Part shown: piece by piece, positions 8,503 through 17,109 of the stretch
How positions within the stretch are numbered: the first letter of the stretch is position 1
How the letters are laid out: every line of letters begins with the position of its first letter
DNA from: JACQFV01 sp964593585
GTDB lineage: Bacteria; Zixibacteria; MSB-5A5; WJJR01
Assembly: GCA_964593585.1 (NCBI GenBank)
Contig: CAZQIZ010000012.1
Location: 1-64,000, forward strand
DNA: 64,000 nt
Direction of reading: 5' to 3'
The notes under the pieces: generated by a model
Told to the model about the DNA's origin: nothing
Databases searched by the model: none
What the model saw: the letters and a program-made list of their open reading frames with translations, nothing else
Position numbers and translations under genes: made by a program

Positions 8503-9397
8503 GGCCGCCCTCCTTGGTGGATTCATCCGACGCGCTGCGCAGGGTGCCCATGATCAGCCCCAAGAGGGCGTAGAGGGCCAGCGGCGGGACGAAGGACTTG
8601 AAGATGCCGTGCTGAATCTTTTCCGAGGTCGCGGGAACTGGCTCGGGGCCGAGTTTGGGCAGTTCGCTGTTTTCGAAATCGGCGCCGGCGAGGTAGAGCC
8701 AGGCGGTGCCGCCGGCCTCCTTCTCGCCGTAGATGTGGTGCGTGTACCGCTCGGGATGCTGGTTGATCCGTCCCTTGGCGATCTCGATTAAATCCCGCTG
8801 CTTGCCGAAGGTCAGCGCCTCGTTGGGGCAGATCGCCACGCAGGCGGGGCGTTCGCCCTTCTCCAGCCGGTGCAGGCAGAAGGTGCACTTGCGCACCTCC
8901 GGGTGCAGGACATCGTGGTATTCGTAGGCCGGAACCTGGAAGGGGCAGGCGACCATGCAGTAGCGACAGCCAATGCACTTCCAGGCGTCGTATTTGACCG
9001 GGCCGCGCGGGTCCTTTTCGAGGGCGCCGACGATGCAGGCGGAGACACAGGCGGGGTGGTTGCAGTGCATGCACTGCACCTTCATGGTCCAGAGGCGGCG
9101 CGGGTCCCGGGCGTCGTGGAACTGGTTGAGCACGGTGTAGGCGCGGGCGTGCGGGCGGCGGTGCTCGTTGTAAACCGACTTGTCCTCGTAGGATTTCAGG
9201 TCGGCGTCGTTGAGCTTGTGCTCCTGGTTGCAGGCCCACTCGCACTTGCGGCAGCCGATGCAAACGACGGTGTCAACCAGGACGCTCCACTGATCGTCGA
9301 AGTTGATGGCCGGTTTGCCGGACGAGGCCTGGGCGGACGTCCCGGCCAACGTGGCCGAGGCGGTGCCCGCGGTGATAAGGAAATCGCGCCTTTTCAT
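8489..9397 (-). CDS. HybA/HmcB-type ferredoxin subunit with four [4Fe-4S] sites
   Basis: The roughly 300-residue product starts with a twin-arginine-like signal (KRRDFLI, then a hydrophobic stretch) and ends with a single hydrophobic anchor (FVPPLALYALLGLIMGTL), as in HybA. Four cysteine groups follow in order: CIGCRKCEWAC, CMHCNHPACVSAC, CIGCRYCMVACP and CTFC...CVAICP. It should sit on the periplasmic face and relay electrons between the NrfD-type subunit and the cytochrome. I prefer the ATG at 9397, which has GGAGG upstream; a GTG at 9418 is possible. First gene of its operon; two CRP/FNR-like dyads lie upstream. Confidence 0.9.
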   Translation of the reverse strand: MKRRDFLITAGTASATLAGTSAQASSGKPAINFDDQWSVLVDTVVCIGCRKCEWACNQEHKLNDADLKSYEDKSVYNEHRRPHARAYTVLNQFHDARDPRRLWTMKVQCMHCNHPACVSACIVGALEKDPRGPVKYDAWKCIGCRYCMVACPFQVPAYEYHDVLHPEVRKCTFCLHRLEKGERPACVAICPNEALTFGKQRDLIEIAKGRINQHPERYTHHIYGEKEAGGTAWLYLAGADFENSELPKLGPEPVPATSEKIQHGIFKSFVPPLALYALLGLIMGTLRSASDESTKEGGHDAP

Positions 9398-9428
9398 GGT
9401 CTTGGTCGCCTCCGTCACTTCGGGAGAA

Positions 9429-9448
9429 AAAGTGAATTATTTCACTTT
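9429..9448. promoter_or_regulatory. CRP/FNR-superfamily-like operator, proximal
   Basis: AAAGTGAA (9429-9436) and TTCACTTT (9441-9448) form a perfect 8-base inverted repeat around TTAT. The core is GTGA-N6-TCAC, the form bound by CRP/FNR family regulators. It is centred about 42 bases upstream of the ATG at 9397, where it would overlap a promoter. Confidence 0.5.
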
Positions 9449-9630
9449 CTCTCCGCTTTCAGTCTCCACTGCTATTTACGACAGAAGTGGGCGGGCATGT
9501 GTCACAAATGCAATGGCGGCTGCGAAGATTGACAGAGTTGGTCGCCTTTGGAGAACATACGCAAGGCCATGGGGGACAGAGGGGTGGAGACGGGCGGGCG
9601 CGGCGCAGCCCCGTGGCGCGGTTTAGGTTT

Positions 9631-9656
9631 GATTATGTGATTAAAGTCACATAATC
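9631..9656. promoter_or_regulatory. CRP/FNR-superfamily-like operator, distal
   Basis: GATTATGTGA (9631-9640) and TCACATAATC (9647-9656) form a perfect 10-base inverted repeat around TTAAAG. The core TGTGA-N6-TCACA matches the textbook CRP consensus and is close to the TTGTGA-N6-TCACAA sites of HcpR-type regulators. It lies about 235 bases upstream of the Hmc-like operon and just past the end of the disrupted gene that finishes at 9754. Confidence 0.6.
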
Positions 9657-9753
9657 GGTGGACAAAAACTCGCTGCCGCCAAGGGGTTTTCGGCGCAGGC
9701 CGGCGCCAACGAAAAGCACCCCGGAGGCGGTGGTATGATGCACGTTGGATCTG

Positions 9754-10699
9754 TTAGTGAGAAGGCAATCGGCGCAGTTGTTCTTCGCTGACCCATCCCG
9801 AGTCGGTCCAGTATTGGACCAGCAGCAGAAGGGAATCCAGATAGCCCGCTTTGTTGGTTTGATGCAGGGTGCCCTGCTCCACGAGCTGATCGCGGGCCCC
9901 AGAAGTAGTCATCGGGAGTCACTTGCACGATGCGGAAGTTGCTGTCGACGGTAAACCACATCTCCGTGATGCGAGGTCGGTCTGCTTCTGTAACGCAGAC
10001 GGTCATCAAGCCCTCCGATTCCGATCGCAACTGGCTCGGACAACTGTACGCCAAGCCAATCGCGGAGCTGAGATCGGCTCGGGGAAAACTGACGTACGCC
10101 GACTGAGTTCCGCGTCTTACCCATGACAAATCCCACACTGTGTCGGAATACGGGGGAGAACAGCCGGAAATGGAATCCACGCACAGCGAGTACAAGCCAG
10201 CAGTGCCGCCCATGCGGTTATTGTATCCGAGCAGGCAGACCTCTCTCCTGTCCTTAAGAAGGATGTGTTCAGTGGACACCCGAGCCGGGAAGCCGGCATG
10301 GATGTACCATCCCGTGAGCTGACCCTCGCCGGTCCAGAACTTTATATGTCCTCGCGCGGGATTGGAAGCGGTCACCACCGACATGATGCGTTTGTCGTAA
10401 TCGAAATCCAGGACAGCCAAGCCGTGGGCTTGATACGGTTGTTGCTGGAGCGAATCACCGGGGTATTCCCCGAATATCGCCGCCGAATTCCTGGCCTTCT
10501 CCTTCCCATCGTGGTCAAACAGGATGAGTGTCGCGCTTGAGGTGCATGTCGCCGATACCGGCGTGTTAAGGAGAAGCACCAGCTCGTTTTTGGAATCATA
10601 ATCCAGATCGTTGAGACACCACAGAGAAAGCGAGTCAACAGTCGCGCATGGATAGGGCCACCGCCAGAGCCCCTGGTGACTGGCGTTCAGAACGCGCAG
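9754..10699 (-). pseudogene. disrupted extracellular beta-propeller-like (FG-GAP type) region
   Basis: An open stretch follows the Lon-like gene but has no convincing start. Read from just after an in-frame TAA at 10700-10702, it gives repeats of the kind LNDLDYDSKNELVLLLNT and LAVLDFDYDKRIM, resembling FG-GAP/VCBS propeller blades with D-x-D-x-D loops. Near 9897-9904 the frame shifts by one base: the continuing frame (DQLVEQGTLHQTNKAGYLD and on) is protein-like and stops at 9754, whereas the uninterrupted frame runs into low-quality sequence to 9647. I infer the remains of the extracellular C-terminal part of the upstream gene. Sequencing error is an alternative explanation for one or more lesions. 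Confidence 0.5.
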
Positions 10700-12087
10700 T
10701 TAGGTAGGCGGGAGGACCACGGCGGCGGGATTGCGATCGAACCAGGCCATGCCTTGGGGTAGATCAGACAGACCAGCAGATAACCGAGCACCGCCAGCGC
10801 GGGGATCTGCATCTTGACGCTGCGGCTGTATTTGGCGGCGGCGCGGAAGGCGAATTCGGCCGGGCAGACGCGCTCGGGGGTCATGATGTTGCCGTTGGCG
10901 GCCAGGTCGGCGGCGCGGTCGATGGCGATGATGCGCAGACGGCGGCGGGCATGGCGTTGGCTCAACGCGGTGACCGCGGCTTCGGCGTCGTCGCGGTTGG
11001 ATTTGGGCACCGCGAGACTGGCAAGCGGCGAAAAGAAGACACGCTCGACTTTGCAGGCCAGCGATTCGGTCGAGACCGGCGCGGAGCGGCCATCGGCCGC
11101 CAGCGCGCCGGTGAGCGCGACGGCGTGGCTGATCAGTTTGCGGGCCCGGTGCAGGTCCTTCGACCAGAGGTCGCCAAAGCCGGTGGCGAAGCAGGCGAAG
11201 GCCAGCGACGCGCCGCCGTGGAGCTCCCTGCCGGCGTCGATGAACGCGTAGCCGGCGCGCCATGACACCGGCGACGGCTTGCCGACCGGACCTTTCCATT
11301 CGGTCTTGCGAATTCCCGATTCGGCAGTGGCCAGCGCGGCGAGGGCGGCGTAGGCGCCGGCAATCTGCGGATCATCGGGGCTGCGCAGTTGGTGAGCGAA
11401 GACCACCTGATGGCCGCCGTTGCCGTTGTTGAGTTTCTCCAATTGCCCTTCGAGGACGCGCAGACGGCCGCGCAACGGCCGTCCGGCATGATCTTGCTCG
11501 ACCACCACGCAAGTGGCGCGGTTGGGACTGCCGCCATCGAGATATTCGCGCCATTCGCTGTCGAAGGCCTTGAGCCATTCGACCAGCGAGGGGGCCACCC
11601 GATCGCCATGCCGTTCGAGCAAGCGCTGTGGCAACTCATGCGGCTCGCCTGGGTCATCCGACGCGGATGTGATTGGTTTGACATCCACACCGGCGCCGAT
11701 GGCGGTTTGGCTCAGCGCTTGCAGCGCCCGCTCAACTTCGCCGACATAGAGCCACTTCTTCGCCGCCAGCTCCCGGAGGGAGGGCGGGGTTATTCCTGAC
11801 GTCAGTCCCAGGGACGCAAGGCGTTCGATGAATTGAGCCAGCGCTTCGAGTTCATCGGGCAAGAGGTCGTGGAAGTCGGGAGCGCCGGCGGTTTCAAGCA
11901 GCGGTGGCAGATCTTCCCGCCAGAAACTCTCGTAGGCGGGATCGCCGAGGGCGGCGCTGTGCTCGCTCCAGAACTGCGCGGCCTGGAGCAGACGCGTATC
12001 CCGATAGGGGATCGCGGCGGCGCGGCCGCGGTAGTGCTGGTAATCGCGCGTAAAGCTCAGCGCTGAGAGCGGAGAGCCGGAAGTCAT
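10687..12087 (-). CDS. Lon-like (S16-type) domain protein with one membrane span, probably truncated
   Basis: The 466-residue product has an unfamiliar helical N-terminal half and then a segment resembling the Lon protease domain. HGGASLAFACFA (around residues 290-301) aligns with the DGPSAG nucleophile region, giving candidate Ser294. ALTGALAADGRSAPV (324-338) and the following ACKVERVFF give candidate Lys346, and LAVPKSN matches the LPKEN-type strand. A single hydrophobic span lies at 428-443. After about residue 448 (position 10743) the frame appears shifted: the -1 alternative reads WFDRNPAAVVLPPT, then a TAA, then the propeller-like region. So the native protein was probably much longer, with the Lon-like part inside and a propeller outside. 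It is the last gene after the anti-sigma-like gene. Catalysis is unproven. Confidence 0.5.
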   Translation of the reverse strand: MTSGSPLSALSFTRDYQHYRGRAAAIPYRDTRLLQAAQFWSEHSAALGDPAYESFWREDLPPLLETAGAPDFHDLLPDELEALAQFIERLASLGLTSGITPPSLRELAAKKWLYVGEVERALQALSQTAIGAGVDVKPITSASDDPGEPHELPQRLLERHGDRVAPSLVEWLKAFDSEWREYLDGGSPNRATCVVVEQDHAGRPLRGRLRVLEGQLEKLNNGNGGHQVVFAHQLRSPDDPQIAGAYAALAALATAESGIRKTEWKGPVGKPSPVSWRAGYAFIDAGRELHGGASLAFACFATGFGDLWSKDLHRARKLISHAVALTGALAADGRSAPVSTESLACKVERVFFSPLASLAVPKSNRDDAEAAVTALSQRHARRRLRIIAIDRAADLAANGNIMTPERVCPAEFAFRAAAKYSRSVKMQIPALAVLGYLLVCLIYPKAWPGSIAIPPPWSSRLPNCAF

Positions 12088-12121
12088 CGTCGGCCATCAG
12101 GTGCGAAGTGTTGGCGTCATG

Positions 12122-12979
12122 CTAAGTCAGGAACAATCGAATTTCGATCGGCTCATCGGTCGTCACCTGCGTGGTGATGGTATCCTGCGCGGTGGCCGCT
12201 TCGCCCAGCCGCCAGCGTCCGCCCGCCTGCGAGACGACGACGCGCACCTTGGCGAAGGCGGTCTGGCCGAAGATCGACAGGGGACGGATGCGCAAACTGA
12301 CCGAATCGCCCTCGTCGACAATGGCCGCGGCCAGACGGTGCCCGCCTTCGGCCTCGAGCACGGTCTCGGCGGCGCGCAGCCGTGCGGCCAATTCCAGGGG
12401 CGAGAGCGCGAATGTGGCATCGGGCAGACGGATCTGCCAGTGCAGTCCGGAGGGATCATCGGGCATGGGCGCGCCGATTTCGGCGATGCCGCGATCGTCG
12501 GTGAAAAAGTCGGTCGGCGTATCGGCCAGGTGGACGCGCACATTGCGCGTCAACGACGGATCGGCGCCGGTCAGTTGCAGGAAATCGCGATGACCCTGCG
12601 GGTCATGCATGATGCGCAGGATGACTTCGGGATCCTCGGAGTAGAGCGTAGCGCGATGCTGCCAGCCGGCGCCGGGTGGTTCGCCGCCATCGGCGGCCAG
12701 GGCATAGGTTGACGGTGCGGGCAGGGCGGCGAAAGGTGTCAGATCAATCCGTCGTGTCGATCGCACGGCGAGGCGATAGACCAATTCGGAGAGAAGCGAG
12801 GGCGATGGCGCGGCGGCGGCATCGGCGGACTCGGCATCAAGCCATTCGCTGACAATCGCCAGTTCCTCGGCGCACTCCGGGCATTCGGCCAGATGCTGTC
12901 CGATGGCAGGCAGGTCGCGGCGTCCCGTCTCATCGAGGCGGGCATAACGGATCAGATCATAGTCGTCAAGATGCGGCAA
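12122..12979 (-). CDS. anti-sigma-factor-like protein with zinc-finger N-terminus
   Basis: The 285-residue product begins with a helical region containing HLAECPECAEEL (around residues 28-39), the H-x3-C-x2-C pattern of zinc-binding anti-sigma domains. I see no clear membrane span. The rest is beta-rich and resembles no family I can name (for example DPSLTRNVRVHLADTPTDFF). In this family the zinc-binding domain holds an ECF sigma factor; here the neighbour that could play that role is the unknown protein encoded upstream. It sits between the 13045-14085 gene (65-base gap) and the Lon-like gene (34-base gap), all on the minus strand. Confidence 0.55.
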   Translation of the reverse strand: MPHLDDYDLIRYARLDETGRRDLPAIGQHLAECPECAEELAIVSEWLDAESADAAAAPSPSLLSELVYRLAVRSTRRIDLTPFAALPAPSTYALAADGGEPPGAGWQHRATLYSEDPEVILRIMHDPQGHRDFLQLTGADPSLTRNVRVHLADTPTDFFTDDRGIAEIGAPMPDDPSGLHWQIRLPDATFALSPLELAARLRAAETVLEAEGGHRLAAAIVDEGDSVSLRIRPLSIFGQTAFAKVRVVVSQAGGRWRLGEAATAQDTITTQVTTDEPIEIRLFLT

Positions 12980-13044
12980 TCCCCGCCTCCCTCTTCAACC
13001 TGACGATAGGGGCCAAACCGCGTGATTGTCGGTTGCCGTGCAAG

Positions 13045-14085
13045 TCAATCCTCCGTGGCCAGGCCGTCGGACAGCGACTGGCGGACATGATTCAAGGTGT
13101 TGGTGACCAGCGTGTTCCAGAGATAGTGGTATTTCTGCCGGTACGTTGCATCGTCCAAGGGGCCCGCCAGTTCTTCCAAATAGACCCGCCGCGAGTCGCA
13201 CTCCTTGTGCTCGGCCCAGTCGTTGGCCAGCAGCATGAGGGCGCCGACGACGGTCTGACGTTCAGCAGGAGTCAGGCCGGCGGTTTTGGCCAGGCGCTCC
13301 AGGTCGCGGGCGACCGTGGCGCTGACCGCCGCCAGGACCGTGTCGCGCACACGCTCCTGATCCAGATACGCCTGCGGGGTCAGTGTGTGCGATGCTTCGA
13401 TTTCGGTATCGACGGAGTGATGATCGTGAAGTGCGCGTAAGAGCGCGAAGAATCCCAGCGAATTGCGAAAACGGTCATCGCTGTCGAGTTTGGCGAACAA
13501 GACACGGCAGATGCCGGGGATGTTGTCGGAGTGGCTTTGGGCGGCCAGACACCAATGCCGCAGGAGAGCCGGTTCGGCCGAGGGCAGTTCGATGCGGTGC
13601 GGGTGCTCCGCCCTGGTCCAGCGCCATTCCTCGCGTCCACGCACCAGCACTCGGGCAAACTCGCCGCGACCGTGATGCAGCAGGCGGAGCAGCGAGCGGC
13701 GTGTGTTGTAGCAGAGCGGATCCTTCTCATGCATAAGGTGCATGATGCCCTGCCGCAGGTGGCGGCGCAGGACGGTCTCGAATCGGTCGAGCAGTTCGCT
13801 GTCGGCTGCGTCGCGATACGCTGCCAGGGCCTTGGTGAGTTCCAATGGTTCGCCGAGACGCGCCGGAGAAAAAAGCGGTGCCAGGCAGAAGGCGGTCAGG
13901 TCCCGGACGGCGTTCTCGATGGGGAAGAGGTCCAGCGGCAGAGCGCGTCCGCGCGCCCGCAATGTGTGAATAAACGAAACGCCGCGACGCACCGCGAACT
14001 CATAGACCGGGCGCAGACAGCGCTCGTCGTGGGGACGCGCGAGGAACTCGCGCAGAAGTCGGGCCGGTTGCGAAGGGTCGTTCAT
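13045..14085 (-). CDS. unknown protein, possibly sigma-factor-like
   Basis: I do not recognise this 346-residue protein with certainty. It is helical, basic, without signal peptide or membrane span. The C-terminal region (residues about 245-340) has a run of helices ending in KYHYLWNTLVTNTLNHVRQSL. That shape and the adjacent anti-sigma-like gene suggest a divergent transcription factor, but no canonical sigma region 2 or 4 motif is clear. First gene of a three-gene minus-strand set; the ATG at 14085 is used. Confidence 0.45.
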   Translation of the reverse strand: MNDPSQPARLLREFLARPHDERCLRPVYEFAVRRGVSFIHTLRARGRALPLDLFPIENAVRDLTAFCLAPLFSPARLGEPLELTKALAAYRDAADSELLDRFETVLRRHLRQGIMHLMHEKDPLCYNTRRSLLRLLHHGRGEFARVLVRGREEWRWTRAEHPHRIELPSAEPALLRHWCLAAQSHSDNIPGICRVLFAKLDSDDRFRNSLGFFALLRALHDHHSVDTEIEASHTLTPQAYLDQERVRDTVLAAVSATVARDLERLAKTAGLTPAERQTVVGALMLLANDWAEHKECDSRRVYLEELAGPLDDATYRQKYHYLWNTLVTNTLNHVRQSLSDGLATED

Positions 14086-14433
14086 GCCAGGCGCAGGTGC
14101 TCGGTATTAACAATCACGCATGGTCAATATGCCACACACGCGGCCGCGGCGACAGCGCCGCCGCTGCTTGTCGGTCGAGGTCGGATTGATCCCATGAATT
14201 GACAACGTCTTAGCGGCGCGCCCCTTCGCCGGAAACCATGCCTGATTGGGTCAAGCGGGCGCGCAAAATTCCGACAAAGTAAGTGGGGATCTCCGGGAGA
14301 GCGCCGACCGGAAGCGGGGTCCGGGCTGTCAGGGATGACGGGCATCGGAGCGTCCGCCCGCCCCGCCGCAATTGCCGCCCGCCCAACATCACGCTTGGTA
14401 CACTTTCCCGGTTCTCTCGACCCGATCGATGAC
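14086..14433. other. divergent intergenic region, no gene seen
   Basis: 348 bases separate the minus-strand cassette from the plus-strand histidine kinase and should carry promoters for both. An in-frame ATG at 14335 would extend the kinase by 33 residues but the extension is alanine/proline-rich and unlike a protein start. No strong hairpin or operator was recognised. Confidence 0.4.
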
Positions 14434-17109
14434 ATGTCGGCGACGGCCTTCACATCTCCATCCGAAGCGGGGCGCACCCGGGAGCCGTGGTTTCTGCGGT
14501 CGCGGCGGCGTCTCTATCTAGTCTTGGTGTTGGCGCTGGCAATTCCCGGCGCGGCGCTCTCGGCGCTGGTCGCCTTCGACGTCAAAAGCGAGTTGCGCGC
14601 GCAGGCGGATCGGGAAAACGCGCTGGCCGCAACGATGGTCACGCAACTGGTCGAGGAGCAGTTCAACGGGCTGCGTGACTATGTGCGCAGTTACGCCGAC
14701 CGGATCAAGTTTTCCGAATCGGTCTGCGCCCGCGACACATCGTTTGCCCAGCGGGTGCTGGAGCAGATGCGTGCCGGCAGCAGTCTGATTTCGCGTGTCT
14801 TTCTGGCCGACACCGACGGCGTGCTCTGGCTCGATTCGCCCGCCGATGCCCATGTTCGCGGCCAGCGGTTTGCGCACCGCGACTGGTACCGCGGCGTGCA
14901 TCTGTCGCCGCGCGCCTATGTCTCCGAGATCTACCGCCGCGACGCACTCGGCCAACCGTACACGGTCGCGGTCGCCGCCATGGTCTACGACGGCGGCGGG
15001 AGCGCCTGCGGCATTCTGGTGGCGCAGGTGACGGTGGAGCATCTGGCGGAATGGCTGTTGGATTTGCGGTTGTCGCAACACGGCATCGTGACGCTGATCG
15101 ATCCGTGCGGTCATTGGATCGACAACGCCGGGCACGGGGTGCATCCGGCGCGGTTGATGGACACCACCGCGTTTCAGCCGCTGATCGCCAGCGCGCCGTT
15201 TGCCTCCGAAGGCGCCGATCCGCTCACCGGCGAGCTGTCGCTGATTCACCGCGCGCCGGTTCGGGGATCAGACTGGACGGTGGTGGCGCGGCGACCGCTG
15301 AGCGATGTCCTCGCGCCGGCGCGGGCCATGCAACGGACGATCCTCCTGTTCTTCGCGGTGGGGCTGCTCGGCATGGTCGTTATCGGCGGTTCGATGTACC
15401 GAACGCTGCGCCGTCACGGCGAGGAGCGCGAACAAGCGCAGGAGCGTCTGTGCCAGGCGTACCGCGATGTCGAAGCCGTCGTGCGGGAACGCACCGATGA
15501 ACTGGTGCGGGCCAACCGTGAGCTGGCGCGTCTGGCGGCGATTGTGGAGTCCTCCTACGACGCGATTGGCAGCGCAACACTTGACGGGGATCTGACCAGT
15601 TGGAATCCGGCCGCCGAGCGCATCTACGGCTACCGCCGTGACGAGGTGATCGGGCGGCACTCGTCGATTCTCTTGCCGCCCGACCGCGCCGATGAGACCA
15701 CGGGAATCCTCCGGCGCATTGTGGCGGGAGAATTGGTCGAGCCATTTGAAACGGTGCATCGACGCAAGGACGGGCGGCTGATTGATGTCTCGCTGGCCTA
15801 CTCTCCGGTGCGCGACGAGACCGGAACCCTCACCGGCGTGGCGGTCATCGCGCGCGACATCACCCGGCAAAGGCAGATGGAAACGCAAGCGCAGCGCCTC
15901 GAGCAGGAGCGCGCCGATCTGCTGGAGCGGCTCCAGATGACGCTGGAGCGGATGCCGGTTGGCTGCATCCTGCACGACACTGATTTCCGTTTCACCTACT
16001 GGAATCCCGCCGCCGAAAAGATCTTCGGCTATCGTCTGGCGGAGGTGATCGGCCGTCAGCCCTTCGGGCTCATCACCACCGAGAAGTCGCAGGATGCGGT
16101 GGCCGCGGCGCTGCGCCGGCTGGCCGCCGGCGAGGAGCGTTGCGACGAGGTCGGCGAGAATCGAACCCGCGACGGTCGTCGGATCACTTGCGTCTGGCAC
16201 AACACCTCGCTGCGGACGCGCGATGGGGCGTTTCTGGGGGTGATTTCCATGTGTCAGGACATCACCGAGCAGAAGCGCGATGAGGAGCGATTGCGGCGTT
16301 ACGCCGCGGCGCTGGCGCAGACCAACCGGGAGTTGCGCGACTTCGCGTTTGTCGCCTCGCATGATCTGCAGGAACCGCTGCGCAAGATCGTGGCGTTCGG
16401 CGAGCGGCTGGCGGCGCAGGCCGGGGAGACGCTGGATGAAGAATCGCGCGACAGCTTGGCGCGGATGCAGGCGGCGGCGCGACGAATGCAGACCTTGATC
16501 GGTGACTTGCTGGACTTTTCGCGGGTGACGACCCAAGCGCAGCCGTTTGCGCCGGTGGACCTCAACGCGGTGGCGGCCGAGGCGCTCTCCGATCTGGAGG
16601 CGCGTGTCCTGCAGACCGGCGGCCGGGTGCGGATCGGGCCGCTGCCGACCATTGAGGCCGACCGTGTCCAGATGCGCCAGTTGTTCCAGAATGTGATTGG
16701 CAACGCGCTGAAGTTCCACGCCGCCGGCCGTCCGCCGGAAGTCACTGTCAGCGCGCGCCGGACCGCGCCGCCGGACCCGTCGGCGCAACCGGCCGAATGG
16801 TGCGAAATCACTTTTGCCGATAACGGCATCGGCTTCGATGTGAAATTCGCGGAACGCATCTTCACGCCGTTTATCCGTTTGCACGGACGTCAGGAATACG
16901 AGGGCACCGGCATGGGGCTGGCCATCTGCCGCAAGATCGTCGAACGTCACGGCGGGACGATCACGGCCACCGGACGTCCCGAGTCGGGAGCCACCTTCAC
17001 GGTGAGCTTGCCCCTGTGCCAATCCCCCGCAGGACGAGACCTATGGACCGCCATCGATCATTCGCCAGGGCAGCCGCAACCGGCGGCCCTGTCGAACGCC
17101 GCGTCGTAG
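14434..17109 (+). CDS. membrane sensor histidine kinase (Cache-like, PAS, PAS, HisKA, HATPase)
   Basis: The roughly 890-residue kinase starts (ATG at 14434) with a short basic region, a membrane span (LYLVLVLALAIPGAALSALV), an extracytoplasmic sensor of about 250 residues with dCache-like features, and a second span (ILLFFAVGLLGMVVIGGSMY). A coiled coil and two PAS domains follow (TSWNPAAERIYGY and FTYWNPAAEKIFGY). The phosphoacceptor histidine lies in ASHDLQEPLRK, the type found in phytochrome-related kinases, followed by ATPase boxes QNVIGNALKFH, DNGIGFD and GTGMGLAICRKI. All key residues are intact. It overlaps the next gene by 67 bases, so the downstream response regulator is the likely partner. 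The ligand is unknown. Confidence 0.9.
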   Translation: MSATAFTSPSEAGRTREPWFLRSRRRLYLVLVLALAIPGAALSALVAFDVKSELRAQADRENALAATMVTQLVEEQFNGLRDYVRSYADRIKFSESVCARDTSFAQRVLEQMRAGSSLISRVFLADTDGVLWLDSPADAHVRGQRFAHRDWYRGVHLSPRAYVSEIYRRDALGQPYTVAVAAMVYDGGGSACGILVAQVTVEHLAEWLLDLRLSQHGIVTLIDPCGHWIDNAGHGVHPARLMDTTAFQPLIASAPFASEGADPLTGELSLIHRAPVRGSDWTVVARRPLSDVLAPARAMQRTILLFFAVGLLGMVVIGGSMYRTLRRHGEEREQAQERLCQAYRDVEAVVRERTDELVRANRELARLAAIVESSYDAIGSATLDGDLTSWNPAAERIYGYRRDEVIGRHSSILLPPDRADETTGILRRIVAGELVEPFETVHRRKDGRLIDVSLAYSPVRDETGTLTGVAVIARDITRQRQMETQAQRLEQERADLLERLQMTLERMPVGCILHDTDFRFTYWNPAAEKIFGYRLAEVIGRQPFGLITTEKSQDAVAAALRRLAAGEERCDEVGENRTRDGRRITCVWHNTSLRTRDGAFLGVISMCQDITEQKRDEERLRRYAAALAQTNRELRDFAFVASHDLQEPLRKIVAFGERLAAQAGETLDEESRDSLARMQAAARRMQTLIGDLLDFSRVTTQAQPFAPVDLNAVAAEALSDLEARVLQTGGRVRIGPLPTIEADRVQMRQLFQNVIGNALKFHAAGRPPEVTVSARRTAPPDPSAQPAEWCEITFADNGIGFDVKFAERIFTPFIRLHGRQEYEGTGMGLAICRKIVERHGGTITATGRPESGATFTVSLPLCQSPAGRDLWTAIDHSPGQPQPAALSNAAS

